Part shown: positions 17,073 through 26,721 of the stretch, piece after piece | How positions within the stretch are numbered: position 1 is the first letter of the stretch | How the letters are laid out: every line of letters starts with the position of its first letter | NCBI RefSeq assembly: GCF_019430905.1 | Contig: NZ_JAHYCA010000008.1 | Coordinates: forward strand, 1-64,000 | Source of the DNA: Billgrantia antri | Lineage (GTDB): Bacteria; Pseudomonadota; Gammaproteobacteria; Pseudomonadales; Halomonadaceae | Direction: 5' to 3' | Length of the DNA: 64,000 bases | Made by a program: the position numbers and the translations under genes | The notes under the pieces: model-generated | What the model was told of the DNA's origin: nothing | Seen by the model: the letters and a program-made list of their open reading frames with translations, nothing else | The model's database searches: none

Positions 17073-17615
17073 TCAATGTGTCTGGGCACGGCTCATCAGA
17101 TAAAGCGCGCCGGCCAACGCCAGTACCGACAAAGCGAGATAGATGGCCTCCAGCGGCGTCTGGAAGCGAATGTCCACCACGGCCCGGAAGAATTCGATGA
17201 TCACCGCGAGAATGACGACTCGAGCGATCTTGTCCTTGAGCTGATCGAAGGACTGCACGTTGAACGGATGACCCGGCGCATGCTCTTCGGCCTGCTCGAT
17301 GGGGGAAACGAACAGCCGATAGACGCCGAGCCCGAAGATCAGCAGCACGATGGCCACCAGATAGATGTCGATGGCCATGACCACGCTGGGTACCACGGTA
17401 TCGTGGATGTCCGGCCCGCCCCCGATGAAATAGTAGACGGCGGTAGCGATGACCAGCTTGGCGATGTCCATGGTGCCGATGATGAACAGCGCCAGGGCCG
17501 CCGCCAGGCTGGGGATGACCGCCAGCAGTACGAGAAAGCGGCTGCTCCACAGCCAGCGCTCGAATCGCCTCTCCCAGCGCCCCTGGGGAGGCAAAGGCGG
17601 TTGTGTCTGTGACAT
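17073..17615 (-). CDS. yqhA: YqhA family membrane protein (UPF0114)
   Basis: A 180-residue inner-membrane protein with four hydrophobic segments (about residues 25-50, 65-85, 90-115 and 145-175). The pattern FERWLWSSRFLVLLAVIPSL, the paired-charge QLKDKIARVVILAVII and the short polar tail match the YqhA/UPF0114 family. Its function is unknown. The ATG at 17615 follows an AGGAGA-type site on the minus strand. It is divergent from ectD with a 243-base gap. Confidence 0.82.
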   Translation of the reverse strand: MSQTQPPLPPQGRWERRFERWLWSSRFLVLLAVIPSLAAALALFIIGTMDIAKLVIATAVYYFIGGGPDIHDTVVPSVVMAIDIYLVAIVLLIFGLGVYRLFVSPIEQAEEHAPGHPFNVQSFDQLKDKIARVVILAVIIEFFRAVVDIRFQTPLEAIYLALSVLALAGALYLMSRAQTH

Positions 17616-17858
17616 GACGGTCTCCTGGCTGAAGGAAATGGCGGCCAGCGGAGCAGGCCGCAGTGCCATGATGGCGCTAATGTAGCAAGACGAGCCAGGC
17701 CCATGCCATGCCGAAAGCCGTATCGGACCGCTCTTGAAAGCGCAGCGCACCGCCACCACATCCACGCTGCATGGTCCCGTCGGGACCTCCCACCGCGGCT
17801 GTACGCCGTTGCACGAGTTGGGACTGAAACTGATCACGGATACACAGGAGGTGATTGG

Positions 17859-18851
17859 ATGGCAGTACAAACTTCGTCCAACCGTAAGCTCAAGCAGGCG
17901 ACTGATTACGCCGGTAGCGACACCCTGACCTCTCAGGTCGGCAGCATGCTCGGCCGTACGCGCGACGCCTACCCCACCCGGCTGGCTGAGCCGCTCGACA
18001 CCCTCTGGCTGGAGCGTCAGGAGGGCGTGGTGCGTGGTAGTGCCAAGGATGGGCCGTTGACGCAGGCGCAGCTCGACGAGTTCGAGCGCAAGGGCTTTCT
18101 GTTCGAGCCCGGGTTCATTTGCGGGGAAGAGCTCGACGGGCTGCGTCGCGAACTGAGCGAGCTACTCAACCACGATGATTTCCGCGGCCGCGATTTCAGC
18201 ATCACCGAGCCCGACAGCCAGGAGATCCGCTCGCTGTTCGCGGTGCACTATCTGTCCGAGCGCTTCGCCGAGCTCGCTCGTGACGAACGACTGGTGGGGC
18301 GCGTACGCCAGCTACTGGGGGGCGATGCCTATGTGCACCAGTCGCGCATCAACTACAAGCCGGGCTTCGAGGGTAAGGGCTTCAGCTGGCACTCCGACTT
18401 CGAGACCTGGCACGCGGAGGACGGCATGCCGGCCATGCACGCCGTCAGCGCCTCGATCGTGCTGACTGACAATCACGAGTTCAATGGCCCGCTAATGCTG
18501 ATTCCCGGCTCGCACCGGGTCTTCGTGCCGTGCCTGGGCGAGACGCCGGACGATCATCATCGCCAGTCGCTCAAGCGCCAGGAGTTCGGCGTACCGGGCC
18601 GCGAGGCGTTGCGTGAGCTGGTCGGTCGCCACGGCATCGAGGCGCCGAAAGGCGCGGCCGGTGGACTGCTGCTGTTCGACTGCAACACGCTGCACGGTTC
18701 CAACGCCAACATGTCGCCGGACCCGCGCAGCAATGTCTTCTTCGTCTACAACCGGCGGGACAACGCCTGCACCGAGCCTTTCGCGGCACGCCGCCGGCGC
18801 CCGCGCTTCCTGGCGCATTCACCGGACGAGCCGTGGACGCCCGAGGGCTGA
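17859..18851 (+). CDS. ectD: Ectoine 5-hydroxylase
   Basis: A 330-residue Fe(II)/2-oxoglutarate dioxygenase of the phytanoyl-CoA hydroxylase superfamily that turns the osmolyte ectoine into 5-hydroxyectoine. The EctD signature is FSWHSDFETWHAEDGMP, giving iron ligands His178 and Asp180; the third, His279, is in NTLHGSN. The 2-oxoglutarate arginine is probably R290. The ATG at 17859 has an ideal ACAGGAGGTG upstream. ectABC are not nearby, so the enzyme is encoded apart from the ectoine synthesis genes. Confidence 0.96.
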   Translation: MAVQTSSNRKLKQATDYAGSDTLTSQVGSMLGRTRDAYPTRLAEPLDTLWLERQEGVVRGSAKDGPLTQAQLDEFERKGFLFEPGFICGEELDGLRRELSELLNHDDFRGRDFSITEPDSQEIRSLFAVHYLSERFAELARDERLVGRVRQLLGGDAYVHQSRINYKPGFEGKGFSWHSDFETWHAEDGMPAMHAVSASIVLTDNHEFNGPLMLIPGSHRVFVPCLGETPDDHHRQSLKRQEFGVPGREALRELVGRHGIEAPKGAAGGLLLFDCNTLHGSNANMSPDPRSNVFFVYNRRDNACTEPFAARRRRPRFLAHSPDEPWTPEG

Positions 18852-18958
18852 CGCCGCGGCAGGGCACGGCGAGTGGATGGAACAGGGCGTGTGGTGAGGT
18901 AGACTGTTAGGCCTGTCGACGACAAGCGGCACGCCAACCCAGAAGGAGAAGACCCGCC

Positions 18959-19624
18959 ATGCGCTTTGTCCCCCGTTTCACCGATGGCCAGGCGTTTTCC
19001 CACCCGCTTGGCAAAATCGTCTGCGTCGGTCGCAACTATGCCGATCATGCCAAGGAACTGAACAACCCGATTCCCAGCGAGCCGTTGCTGTTCATCAAGC
19101 CAGCCACCAGTGCGGCCGGTTTCGATAGGCCCATCGAGGCCCCGTTTGCCCGCGGCGAGGTGCATTTCGAGGCCGAGCTGGCGTTGCTGATCGGTGAGCG
19201 GCTGACCCACGCCACGACCGAAGAGGCCGAGAGGGCCGTCGTCGGTATCGGTCTGGCCCTCGACCTGACCCTGCGCGACGTGCAGGCTCGCCTCAAGGAG
19301 AAGGGGCAGCCTTGGGAGGTGGCCAAGGCGTTCGATGGCGCTTGTCCGCTGAGTGACTTTCTGCCGCTGAGCCGCGTGCCGAACTGGAGTGCTCTGGTCT
19401 TCACGCTCGAGATCGACGCTGAGCTTCGACAGCGCGGCGAAGGTGCCGACATGTTGTTTCCGATTCCTACCCTGGTGGCCGAAATGAGCCGCCATTTCAC
19501 CCTGGAACCTGGCGACGTGGTGCTGACCGGTACGCCGGCGGGAGTGGGTGAATTGCCGCGTGGTGCGAAACTGCGCCTTTCCTTGACCGGTGGGCTCGAG
19601 GTCGAGGGGCAGGTCGCGGAGTAG
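18959..19624 (+). CDS. ycgM: YcgM-type fumarylacetoacetate hydrolase family protein
   Basis: A 221-residue FAH-fold enzyme very similar in layout to E. coli YcgM: KIVCVGRNYADHAKEL, LLFIKPATS, the metal-binding HFEAELALLIG, ALDLTLRDVQ and DVVLTGTPAGVG. Relatives act as acylpyruvate hydrolases or oxaloacetate tautomerases/decarboxylases; the actual substrate here is not known. It starts 107 bases after ectD with an AAGGAGAAG site; a shared hairpin separates it from convergent speA. Confidence 0.87.
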   Translation: MRFVPRFTDGQAFSHPLGKIVCVGRNYADHAKELNNPIPSEPLLFIKPATSAAGFDRPIEAPFARGEVHFEAELALLIGERLTHATTEEAERAVVGIGLALDLTLRDVQARLKEKGQPWEVAKAFDGACPLSDFLPLSRVPNWSALVFTLEIDAELRQRGEGADMLFPIPTLVAEMSRHFTLEPGDVVLTGTPAGVGELPRGAKLRLSLTGGLEVEGQVAE

Positions 19625-19652
19625 TAACCCCGACCGGTGCTCAACCCGGCAT

Positions 19653-19689
19653 GAAGACGCCCCCAAGGGAACCTCCTGGGGGCGTCTTC
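19653..19689 (+). terminator. Bidirectional terminator between ycgM-like gene and speA
   Basis: A 12-bp perfect stem, GAAGACGCCCCC with its complement, lies between two convergent genes. There are only short T-rich ends, but the position suggests termination of both transcripts. Confidence 0.75.
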
Positions 19690-19713
19690 GTGTCTGCATG
19701 ACCGCAGTGGCGA

Positions 19714-21636
19714 TCACTCCAGGTAGGTGTATCCCTGAAGCCCGGCGGAAAGGTCGTCGAGGAAGTGCGCCTGCTCCTCGGCCGTCAGGCCGCTCTCCTG
19801 CAATTGGCCGGCGAGGCGGTCGCGCAGCACCTTGGCGTCGAAATTGACGTAGGCGAGCACGTCGGAGACCCGGTCGCCCTGTTGGGCGTGGCTCAGCACC
19901 CAGTTGCCGTCTTCCATCAGCGCGGCATCGACGGAGTCGGTGTCGCCGAACAGGTTGTGCAGGTCGCCGAGGATCTCCTGGTAGGCACCGACTAGGAAGA
20001 AGCCCAGCAGTCGCTCCTCGTCGTCGCGCCACTCCGGTAGCGGCAGGGTGGTTTCCACGCCCTGTCCGTCGACGTAGCCGTCGATACGGCCATCGCTGTC
20101 GCAGGTAATGTCCTGGATCACGCCGCGCCGGGTGGGTTCGCGGTTCAGTCCGGTTAGCGGCAGCACCGGGAAGATCTGGTCGATGCCCCAGACATCGGGT
20201 ACCGACTGGAACAGCGAGAAGTTGACGAACAGCTTGTCGGCGAGTTTCTCGGCGAGCTCGTCGACGATCTCCCGGTGGGCACGGTTGCGGCTGTCGAGGC
20301 GCTCGCGCAGCCGCGCGCAGGTGGCGAAATAGACGCCTTCCGCTTCGGCGCGCACGGTGATGTCGGCCAGCCCCATGAGAAAGCGGTCGTGCATCTCGCT
20401 CATCGCCTGCAGCAGATCGTGCCAGGCCTCGACCAGCTCGCGCGGCTCCACCGCGTTGCCCAGCAGGTCGTGTACCCGCCACAGCTCGTCCAACTGAGGG
20501 TCGTCCTCGGCCTGACGTTCGGGGGCTCGGTCGTTGACCCGCTCCTCGCCGATCACGTTGGCGATCAGCACGGCGTGGTGCGCGGTCAGTGCCCGGCCCG
20601 ATTCGCTGATCAGGTGGGGATGGGGAATCTCCGCCTCGTTGCAGGCCTGGGCGAAGGCGCTGACCACGTTACGGGCATACTCGCGCATGGAGTAGTTGAT
20701 CGAGCAGAAGCTGCGCGAGCGGGTGCCCTCATAGTCGATACCCAGCCCGCCGCCCACATCGACGGTATCGATCGGTGCGCCCAGTGCCAGCAGGCTCTGG
20801 TAAAAGCGTGCGCACTCGCGCAGGCCGACTTGGATATCGCGGATATTGGCGATCTGCGAGCCCAGGTGGAAGTGCACCAGTTGCAGGCTGGCCAGCGAAT
20901 TCGCCTCGCGCAGGCGCTCCACGACCGCCAGCATCTGACCAGCGGTGAGGCCGAACTTGGACTTCTCGCCACCGGTGTCCTGCCACTTGCCCATGCCCAC
21001 CGACGCCAGGCGCGCACGCAAGCCGATGCGTGGCGTGACACCAAGGTTCTCGGCCTCCTCCAGAATCAGCGGCAGCTCGGAGAACTTCTCCACCACCAGA
21101 TAGACCCGGTGGCCGAGCTTTTCGCCCATCAGCGCCAGGCGAATGTATTCGCGATCCTTGTAGCCGTTGCATACGATCAGCGACGGGCCGTCGGCGGAGA
21201 GGGCCAGCACGGCCAGCAGCTCCGGCTTGCTGCCGGCTTCCAGGCCGACCCGGCCATGGCCGCGCTCGCGGGTGGCGAGGATCTCCTCGACCACGCGACG
21301 CTGCTGGTTGACCTTGATCGGGTAGACGGCGGTATAGCCGCCGGCATACTCCTCCTCGGTCATGGCCAGGTCGAAGGCTTCGCACAGCTGCTCGACGCGG
21401 TCATGCAGGATATCGCTGAAACGTACCAGTACCGGCAGGCGCAGGCCGGCCTCACGCAGCTGGTCCACCAGCGGCGCCAGCGGCAGTGCCGGACCTTCGG
21501 CTTCGCTGCCGTGCGGCCGCACCAGGGCATGGCCGTTGTCATCGACGTCGAAGTAGCCGCTGCCCCACTGGTCGATGTTCCAGGTACGGCGTGCACGCTG
21601 GGCGGGACCGGAGGCAGCTCCCATGGATAGGCTCAT
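19714..21636 (-). CDS. speA: Biosynthetic arginine decarboxylase
   Basis: A 640-residue fold-III PLP decarboxylase that makes agmatine from arginine for polyamine synthesis. The PLP lysine is K108 in AVYPIKVNQQR. Other family blocks are GLEAGSKPEL, VGMGKWQDTGGEKSKFGL, VHFHLGSQI, DVGGGLGIDYEGT and the C-terminal VLPLTGLNREPTRRG. The ATG at 21636 overlaps the stop of thrB by four bases (ATGA). The other genes of the agmatine route are not in the window. Confidence 0.95.
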   Translation of the reverse strand: MSLSMGAASGPAQRARRTWNIDQWGSGYFDVDDNGHALVRPHGSEAEGPALPLAPLVDQLREAGLRLPVLVRFSDILHDRVEQLCEAFDLAMTEEEYAGGYTAVYPIKVNQQRRVVEEILATRERGHGRVGLEAGSKPELLAVLALSADGPSLIVCNGYKDREYIRLALMGEKLGHRVYLVVEKFSELPLILEEAENLGVTPRIGLRARLASVGMGKWQDTGGEKSKFGLTAGQMLAVVERLREANSLASLQLVHFHLGSQIANIRDIQVGLRECARFYQSLLALGAPIDTVDVGGGLGIDYEGTRSRSFCSINYSMREYARNVVSAFAQACNEAEIPHPHLISESGRALTAHHAVLIANVIGEERVNDRAPERQAEDDPQLDELWRVHDLLGNAVEPRELVEAWHDLLQAMSEMHDRFLMGLADITVRAEAEGVYFATCARLRERLDSRNRAHREIVDELAEKLADKLFVNFSLFQSVPDVWGIDQIFPVLPLTGLNREPTRRGVIQDITCDSDGRIDGYVDGQGVETTLPLPEWRDDEERLLGFFLVGAYQEILGDLHNLFGDTDSVDAALMEDGNWVLSHAQQGDRVSDVLAYVNFDAKVLRDRLAGQLQESGLTAEEQAHFLDDLSAGLQGYTYLE

Positions 21637-22595
21637 GTGTTGCTCGCTTCTGGCAGGGGCAGGGCGCCATGTTTCAGGCGTGCCGTGAGAATGGTGTGGA
21701 ATTGCGCCGGATCGTGCGGCGTCAGGTCGTGGGCCGGTGGGTCGACGTAGACCACCAGCAGCCGCGACAGCCAGTAGCGCAGGGCGGTCATGCGCAGCAT
21801 CGTCGGCCATACCTCGCGCTCGGCGGAGGTCAGTGGCCGGCGAGCCTGATAAGCGCTCAGGATGGCATCATGACGCTCGCGGTCCAGGCGCCCCTCCGGG
21901 CCCGAGGCCCAGTCGTTGATCACGATGGCGAGATCGAACAGCAGGTCACCGGTACAGCCGTTGTAGAAGTCGATGATGCCGCCGAGGCGGTCGTCCTCGA
22001 ACAGGGTATTGTCGCGAAACAGGTCGCCGTGCAGCGCGCCACGGGGTAGCTCGGGCGCGGCCCCGAAGACGCCCTGGTAGGTCTCCACTTCGTCTTTCAT
22101 CAACGCCTGATCCTCTGGCGAGAGATAGCCCAGCACCTTGTGATGCATGGCCACGAGCCAGTGGAGGTCGCGCGGATTGGGACGGTGCCCGGGGAAGTGC
22201 TGGGACACCGTGTGCATGCGGCCCAGCGCGTCACCCAGGGCCTGGCATTGAGTCAGGGTGGGCGCCATGGGGTGGCGGCCGGGCAGGCGCGGGAACAGCA
22301 GCGAGGGCTTGCCCGCCAGGCTGTGCAGGGCGATGCCTTCACGGTCATGTATCGGTCCCGGCACCGGCAGGCGATGCTCGTCCAGGTAGTCGAGCAGATC
22401 GACGAAGAACGGCAGCTCGTCGTGCTCGCCCTGTTCGAATAGCGTCAGTACCAGCTCGCGACGGTCGGTAGTGACGAAGAACGTCGTATTCTCGGTGCCG
22501 CCAGCGACCCCCTCCAGGGAGACCAGGCTGCCGACATCGAAACGCCTGAGAAACTCTGCGACCTGTGCGTCGCTCAACGGGGTGAATACGGCCAT
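21633..22595 (-). CDS. thrB: Homoserine kinase (APH-fold type)
   Basis: A 320-residue kinase of the aminoglycoside-phosphotransferase fold used by pseudomonads and rhizobia for homoserine phosphorylation in threonine synthesis (ThrB2 type, unlike the GHMP enzyme of E. coli). The start MAVFTPLSDAQV, GVAGGTENTTFFV, the catalytic loop GALHGDLFRDNTLF and the metal-binding GGIIDFYNGCTGDLLFDLAI are typical. The ATG at 22595 gives the family N-terminus. The stop overlaps the speA start. thrB, a DUF2782 gene and polA are also clustered in Pseudomonas. Confidence 0.94.
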   Translation of the reverse strand: MAVFTPLSDAQVAEFLRRFDVGSLVSLEGVAGGTENTTFFVTTDRRELVLTLFEQGEHDELPFFVDLLDYLDEHRLPVPGPIHDREGIALHSLAGKPSLLFPRLPGRHPMAPTLTQCQALGDALGRMHTVSQHFPGHRPNPRDLHWLVAMHHKVLGYLSPEDQALMKDEVETYQGVFGAAPELPRGALHGDLFRDNTLFEDDRLGGIIDFYNGCTGDLLFDLAIVINDWASGPEGRLDRERHDAILSAYQARRPLTSAEREVWPTMLRMTALRYWLSRLLVVYVDPPAHDLTPHDPAQFHTILTARLKHGALPLPEASNT

Positions 22596-22695
22596 GTGTC
22601 TCTCGCCCAGGTTGCCAAGCCGCCTATTGTAGCGTCTTGGCACCGCGATGCACGACTCGCTCCGGTACTCACCAGCGATGTAGCCAGCGCAACGA

Positions 22696-22989
22696 TTAGA
22701 AGCGAATCAGTACCCACTGGGGCACGGCGACTCTGTCGCCCTCCTCGCGCTCGAAGTTGCCATCTCCGTCGTGGTCGACGAGAAAATAGCTGGGCCCTTG
22801 GCGCGGCTGGATCTCGATGGCATAGAGTTGCCCGTTGATGCGGTACTCGCGAATCGTGCGGTCTTCCTCCTGGCGAATGGTGATATCGGGCTCGACGTTG
22901 GCCGAGGACTGGGCCAGCACGGGGGTGGCCAGGGCCATGAGACCCAAGGCGAGCAGGGTGACGGCGAGGAAACGGCGAGGAACGTTCAT
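22696..22989 (-). CDS. DUF2782 family exported protein
   Basis: A 97-residue protein with an N-terminal signal peptide (about residues 1-26, cleavage after VLA). The mature part PDITIRQEEDRTIREYRINGQLYAIE and the PRQGPSYFLVDHDGDGNF block identify the DUF2782 family. These proteins are small, periplasmic and of unknown role. The family is regularly found between polA and thrB, as here. The ATG at 22989 is the only start that leaves a complete signal peptide. Confidence 0.88.
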   Translation of the reverse strand: MNVPRRFLAVTLLALGLMALATPVLAQSSANVEPDITIRQEEDRTIREYRINGQLYAIEIQPRQGPSYFLVDHDGDGNFEREEGDRVAVPQWVLIRF

Positions 22990-23152
22990 GTTGGCCTCCC
23001 AGGAGCGCGTGCGACAATGGCTGCCACTGCTTGACTCCAGTGTATGACGTTGGACCGCCAGATCCCAACGTTGGCGGCAAAAGCAACGCGCAATGCGTAT
23101 CATGGCGGATCAAGATCCCTTTTTCTTGCACAGACCCAACGGATGCCGATAC

Positions 23153-25936
23153 ATGGCCGACACGCCCATCGTTCTCGTCGACGGTTCGTCCTATCTCTAC
23201 CGCGCCTTTCACGCCCTGCCGCCGCTGACCACTTCTACAGGCCAGCCCACCGGTGCCGTCAAGGGCGTGCTCAACATGCTCAAGCGGCTGATCAAGGACT
23301 ATCCGGACAGCCCCATGGCGGTGGTCTTCGATGCCAAGGGAAAGACCTTCCGCGATGAGTTGTTCGAGCAGTACAAGGCGCAGCGGCCGCCGATGCCCGA
23401 CGACCTGCGCAGCCAGGTGGAGCCGCTCTATGCCTGCGTGCGCGCCCTGGGACTGCCGCTGCTGTGCGTCGAGGGCGTCGAGGCCGACGACGTCATCGGC
23501 ACCCTGGCCCGCCTCGCCACCGAGGCCGGCCGCGATGCGGTGATCTCTACCGGCGACAAGGATATGGCGCAGCTGGTCAACGCGCACATCACCCTGGTCA
23601 ACACCATGAAGGACGAGACCCTCGATGTGGCCGGGGTCGAAGCCAAGTTCGGTCTGCCGCCGGAGCTGATCATCGACTTCCTGGCGCTGATGGGCGACAA
23701 GGTTGATAACATCCCCGGCGTGCCGGGGGTGGGCGAGAAGACCGCGCTGGGTCTGTTGCAGGGCATGGGCGGCGGGCTCGATACCATCTATGCCGACCTC
23801 CAGCGTGTCACCACCCTCGACTTTCGCGGTGCCAAGTCGCTGCCGAAGAAGCTCGAGGAGCATCGCGAGATGGCCTATCTCTCCTACCGACTGGCCACGA
23901 TCAAGACCGACTGCGAGCTTCCTGTAGGGCTCGACGACCTCGATATCGCCCATCCCGACCGCGAGGCGCTCAAGCGCCTGTACACCGAACTTGAGTTCAA
24001 GGCGTGGCTCTCCGAACTGCTCTCCGGTAAGGACGAGGGTGTCGACGACCTCGAGCGCGGTGCCGGAGTGGCCGGCACCGCCGCCGCGGGTAACCTCGAC
24101 CCGGACGCGCCCCCGGCCAGCGCTGCGGCCTGTACCAATCACCTGATCCTGACCCAGGCCGAACTCGACGAGTGGCTGGCGCGGCTGGGTGCCTGCGAGG
24201 CCTTCTGCTTCGACCTCGAGACCAATAGCCTCAACTACATGGACGCCGAGATCGTCGGCGTGGGGCTGGCGCTGGAGCCCGGCGAGGCGGCCTACGTGCC
24301 GCTCGCCCACGATTACCTCGACGTGCCGGAGCAGCTCGACCGGGCCAGCGTGCTGGCCGCGCTCAAGCCGTTGCTGGAGGACCCATGCCGCGGCAAGATC
24401 GGCCAGAACCTCAAGTACGACATCTCGGTACTGGCCAACTACGACATTCACGTTCAAGGACCGCTCACCGACACCATGCTTGAGTCCTACGTGCTCAACT
24501 CTACGGCCACCCGCCACGACATGGATTCGCTGGCGCTGAAGTACCTGGGCCAGAAGACGGTGAGCTTCGAGGAGATCGCCGGCAAAGGCGCCAAGCAGCT
24601 CACCTTCAACCAGATCGACTTCGAGCAGGCCGTGCCCTACGCCTGCGAGGATGTCGACGTGACCCTGCGCCTACACTGTGAGCTGCGGCCGCGCATCGAG
24701 GCGGAGGGGCGCCTGGCCGAGGTGCTCGACAGCATCGAGCGGCCGCTGATCCCTGTGCTGTCGCGCATCGAGCGTACCGGCGTGGCGATCGACGCCGCGC
24801 GGCTGCGTGCCCAGAGCCAGGAGCTCGAAGCGCGTATCGCCGAGCTCGAGACGCGGGCCTTCGAACTGGCCGGGCGCGAGTTCAACCTCGGCTCGCCCAA
24901 GCAGCTCGGTGAGATCCTGTTCGAGGAACAGAAGATCCCGGTGCTAAAGAAGACCCCCAAGGGGGCGCCCTCTACCGCCGAAGCCGTGCTCGAGGAGCTG
25001 GCGCTGGACTATCCGCTGCCCAAGGTGATCATGGAACATCGCGGCTTGGCCAAGCTCAAGTCGACCTATACCGACAAGCTACCGCGGCTGGTCAACAAGC
25101 GCACCGGGCGGCTGCACACCAGCTACCATCAGGCGGTCGCCGCCACCGGCCGACTCTCCTCGTCCGATCCCAACCTGCAGAACATCCCCATCCGCACCGA
25201 GGAGGGGCGCAAGATCCGCCAGGCCTTCATCGCCCGGCCCGGCTATCGCATCGTCGCCGCCGACTACTCGCAGATCGAGCTGCGCATCATGGCGCACCTC
25301 TCCGCGGACCAGGGGCTGCTCAGCGCCTTCGCCGAAGGCCGCGACATCCATGCCGCCACCGCAGCCGAGGTCTTCGGCGTACCGCTGGAGAAGGTCTCGG
25401 GCGAGCAGCGACGCAGCGCCAAGGCGATCAACTTCGGCCTGATCTACGGCATGAGCGCCTGGGGGCTATCCAAGCAGCTGCGCATCGAGCGCGGCCAGGC
25501 GCAGACCTATATCGACCGCTACTTCGACCGCTACCCGGGCGTGGCCCGCTACATGGATCGCATTCGCGCCCAAGCCGCCGAGGATGGCTACGTCGAGACC
25601 GTGTACGGTCGCCGCCTCTACCTGCCCGAGATTCGTGCTCAGAATCACGCCCGGCGCCAGGCCGCCGAGCGTACAGCCATCAACGCGCCGATGCAGGGCA
25701 CCGCGGCGGATATCATCAAGCGCGCCATGATCGCGGTCGACGCCTGGTTGCAGGAGAGCGCCTTCGACGCCTGCATGGTGATGCAGGTCCACGACGAGCT
25801 GGTGTTCGAGGTCGGCGAAGGCCAGGTGGACGGGTTCATCGACGAGGTGAAATCGCGCATGCAGGCCGCCGCCGAGCTCAGCGTACCGCTGATCGTCGAG
25901 GCGGAGAGTGGGGCCAACTGGGACGAGGCACACTGA
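23153..25936 (+). CDS. polA: DNA polymerase I
   Basis: A 927-residue polymerase with all three domains: 5'-3' exonuclease ([40 protein letters not shown]), 3'-5' exonuclease with the DxE pair in CFDLETNSL, and the polymerase motifs A ([10 protein letters not shown]), B ([14 protein letters not shown]) and C (VHDELVFE). The length equals E. coli Pol I. The ATG at 23153 is chosen over an upstream frame extension because the protein starts [14 protein letters not shown], as in relatives. It is divergent from the DUF2782 gene. Confidence 0.97.
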   Translation: MADTPIVLVDGSSYLYRAFHALPPLTTSTGQPTGAVKGVLNMLKRLIKDYPDSPMAVVFDAKGKTFRDELFEQYKAQRPPMPDDLRSQVEPLYACVRALGLPLLCVEGVEADDVIGTLARLATEAGRDAVISTGDKDMAQLVNAHITLVNTMKDETLDVAGVEAKFGLPPELIIDFLALMGDKVDNIPGVPGVGEKTALGLLQGMGGGLDTIYADLQRVTTLDFRGAKSLPKKLEEHREMAYLSYRLATIKTDCELPVGLDDLDIAHPDREALKRLYTELEFKAWLSELLSGKDEGVDDLERGAGVAGTAAAGNLDPDAPPASAAACTNHLILTQAELDEWLARLGACEAFCFDLETNSLNYMDAEIVGVGLALEPGEAAYVPLAHDYLDVPEQLDRASVLAALKPLLEDPCRGKIGQNLKYDISVLANYDIHVQGPLTDTMLESYVLNSTATRHDMDSLALKYLGQKTVSFEEIAGKGAKQLTFNQIDFEQAVPYACEDVDVTLRLHCELRPRIEAEGRLAEVLDSIERPLIPVLSRIERTGVAIDAARLRAQSQELEARIAELETRAFELAGREFNLGSPKQLGEILFEEQKIPVLKKTPKGAPSTAEAVLEELALDYPLPKVIMEHRGLAKLKSTYTDKLPRLVNKRTGRLHTSYHQAVAATGRLSSSDPNLQNIPIRTEEGRKIRQAFIARPGYRIVAADYSQIELRIMAHLSADQGLLSAFAEGRDIHAATAAEVFGVPLEKVSGEQRRSAKAINFGLIYGMSAWGLSKQLRIERGQAQTYIDRYFDRYPGVARYMDRIRAQAAEDGYVETVYGRRLYLPEIRAQNHARRQAAERTAINAPMQGTAADIIKRAMIAVDAWLQESAFDACMVMQVHDELVFEVGEGQVDGFIDEVKSRMQAAAELSVPLIVEAESGANWDEAH

Positions 25937-25938
25937 AG

Positions 25939-25960
25939 GCCCATGACTCAGGCCATGGGC
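25939..25960 (+). terminator. Hairpin just after polA
   Basis: GCCCATG and CATGGGC form a 7-bp stem three bases past the polA stop. There is no T-run, so this is only a possible terminator. Confidence 0.35.
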
Positions 25961-26007
25961 GGCGATGCTGTCGCGGCGTAAGTGGCCGAGTCTGGATCAG
26001 GCTCGCG

Positions 26008-26721
26008 TTAGTAAGGGAACATCAATATGACGCCCGACACCAGTGCGAACAGCAGCACGCCCTGGCGCAGTCGTCTGGCATCGATACGGTGGTGGGTCAC
26101 GCGGCTGGCAACGCTGCCGATGAACAGCGGCGGCAGCAGGTAGAGGGCCCACAGCAGCTGTTCCAGGTGGAGCTTGCCCGCCACGGCCAGGATGATCAGC
26201 GAAATGATCTCGCCCGCCAGGAAACAGCAGGCAATGGTCGAGCGCAGCTCCGGCCCGGGGCGATGCTGGTAGAGCAGCGCCAGCGGTGGCCCACCCACGC
26301 CGGTAGCGGTCTCGGTGACGCCGGTGATGACGCCGACCGTTGCGCAGGCGCCCGCCTTGGGCTTAAACACCGGCGCGAACAGCGCGGCGAGTACGGCGAT
26401 TCCCGTCGAGGCGCCGACCACCTGGTTGAGGCTGTCGGCGCTCAGCACGACCAGAATCCAAAGGCCGAGGAAGGTGCCCGGCAAGCGACCCAGACTGATC
26501 CAGCCGACACCCTTCCAGTCGATCGCCTCGCGTTCGCGCAGCCCGACGTAGAGATTGAGCGGCAACATCAGGATCAGCAGCGCAATCGGCAGCAGATCGG
26601 GACGCAGGAAGCCCAGCACCGGAGCGACGATCAGCGCGAAGCCGATACCGATCGCGCCCTGTACGAAGGCGGCGATACCGGTGGCGGCGGCAATGATCAC
26701 GAAGACGGCGACTTCGTTCAT
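26008..26721 (-). CDS. TauE/SafE family anion exporter
   Basis: A 237-residue membrane protein with about seven to eight hydrophobic segments. FVQGAIGIGFALIVAPVLGFL and the second-half repeat GVITGVTETATGVGGPPLALL are the duplicated TauE/SafE signature. Relatives export sulfite, sulfoacetate or other organic anions. Its ATG overlaps the stop of the upstream deaminase gene (ATGA), so it belongs to the purine-type operon and may export a product of that pathway; this is inference. Confidence 0.88.
   Translation of the reverse strand: MNEVAVFVIIAAATGIAAFVQGAIGIGFALIVAPVLGFLRPDLLPIALLILMLPLNLYVGLREREAIDWKGVGWISLGRLPGTFLGLWILVVLSADSLNQVVGASTGIAVLAALFAPVFKPKAGACATVGVITGVTETATGVGGPPLALLYQHRPGPELRSTIACCFLAGEIISLIILAVAGKLHLEQLLWALYLLPPLFIGSVASRVTHHRIDARRLRQGVLLFALVSGVILMFPY

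Noticed and set aside
20275-21630. Long plus-strand frame opposite speA
   Set aside because: Antisense shadow of a clear SpeA gene; no family features.
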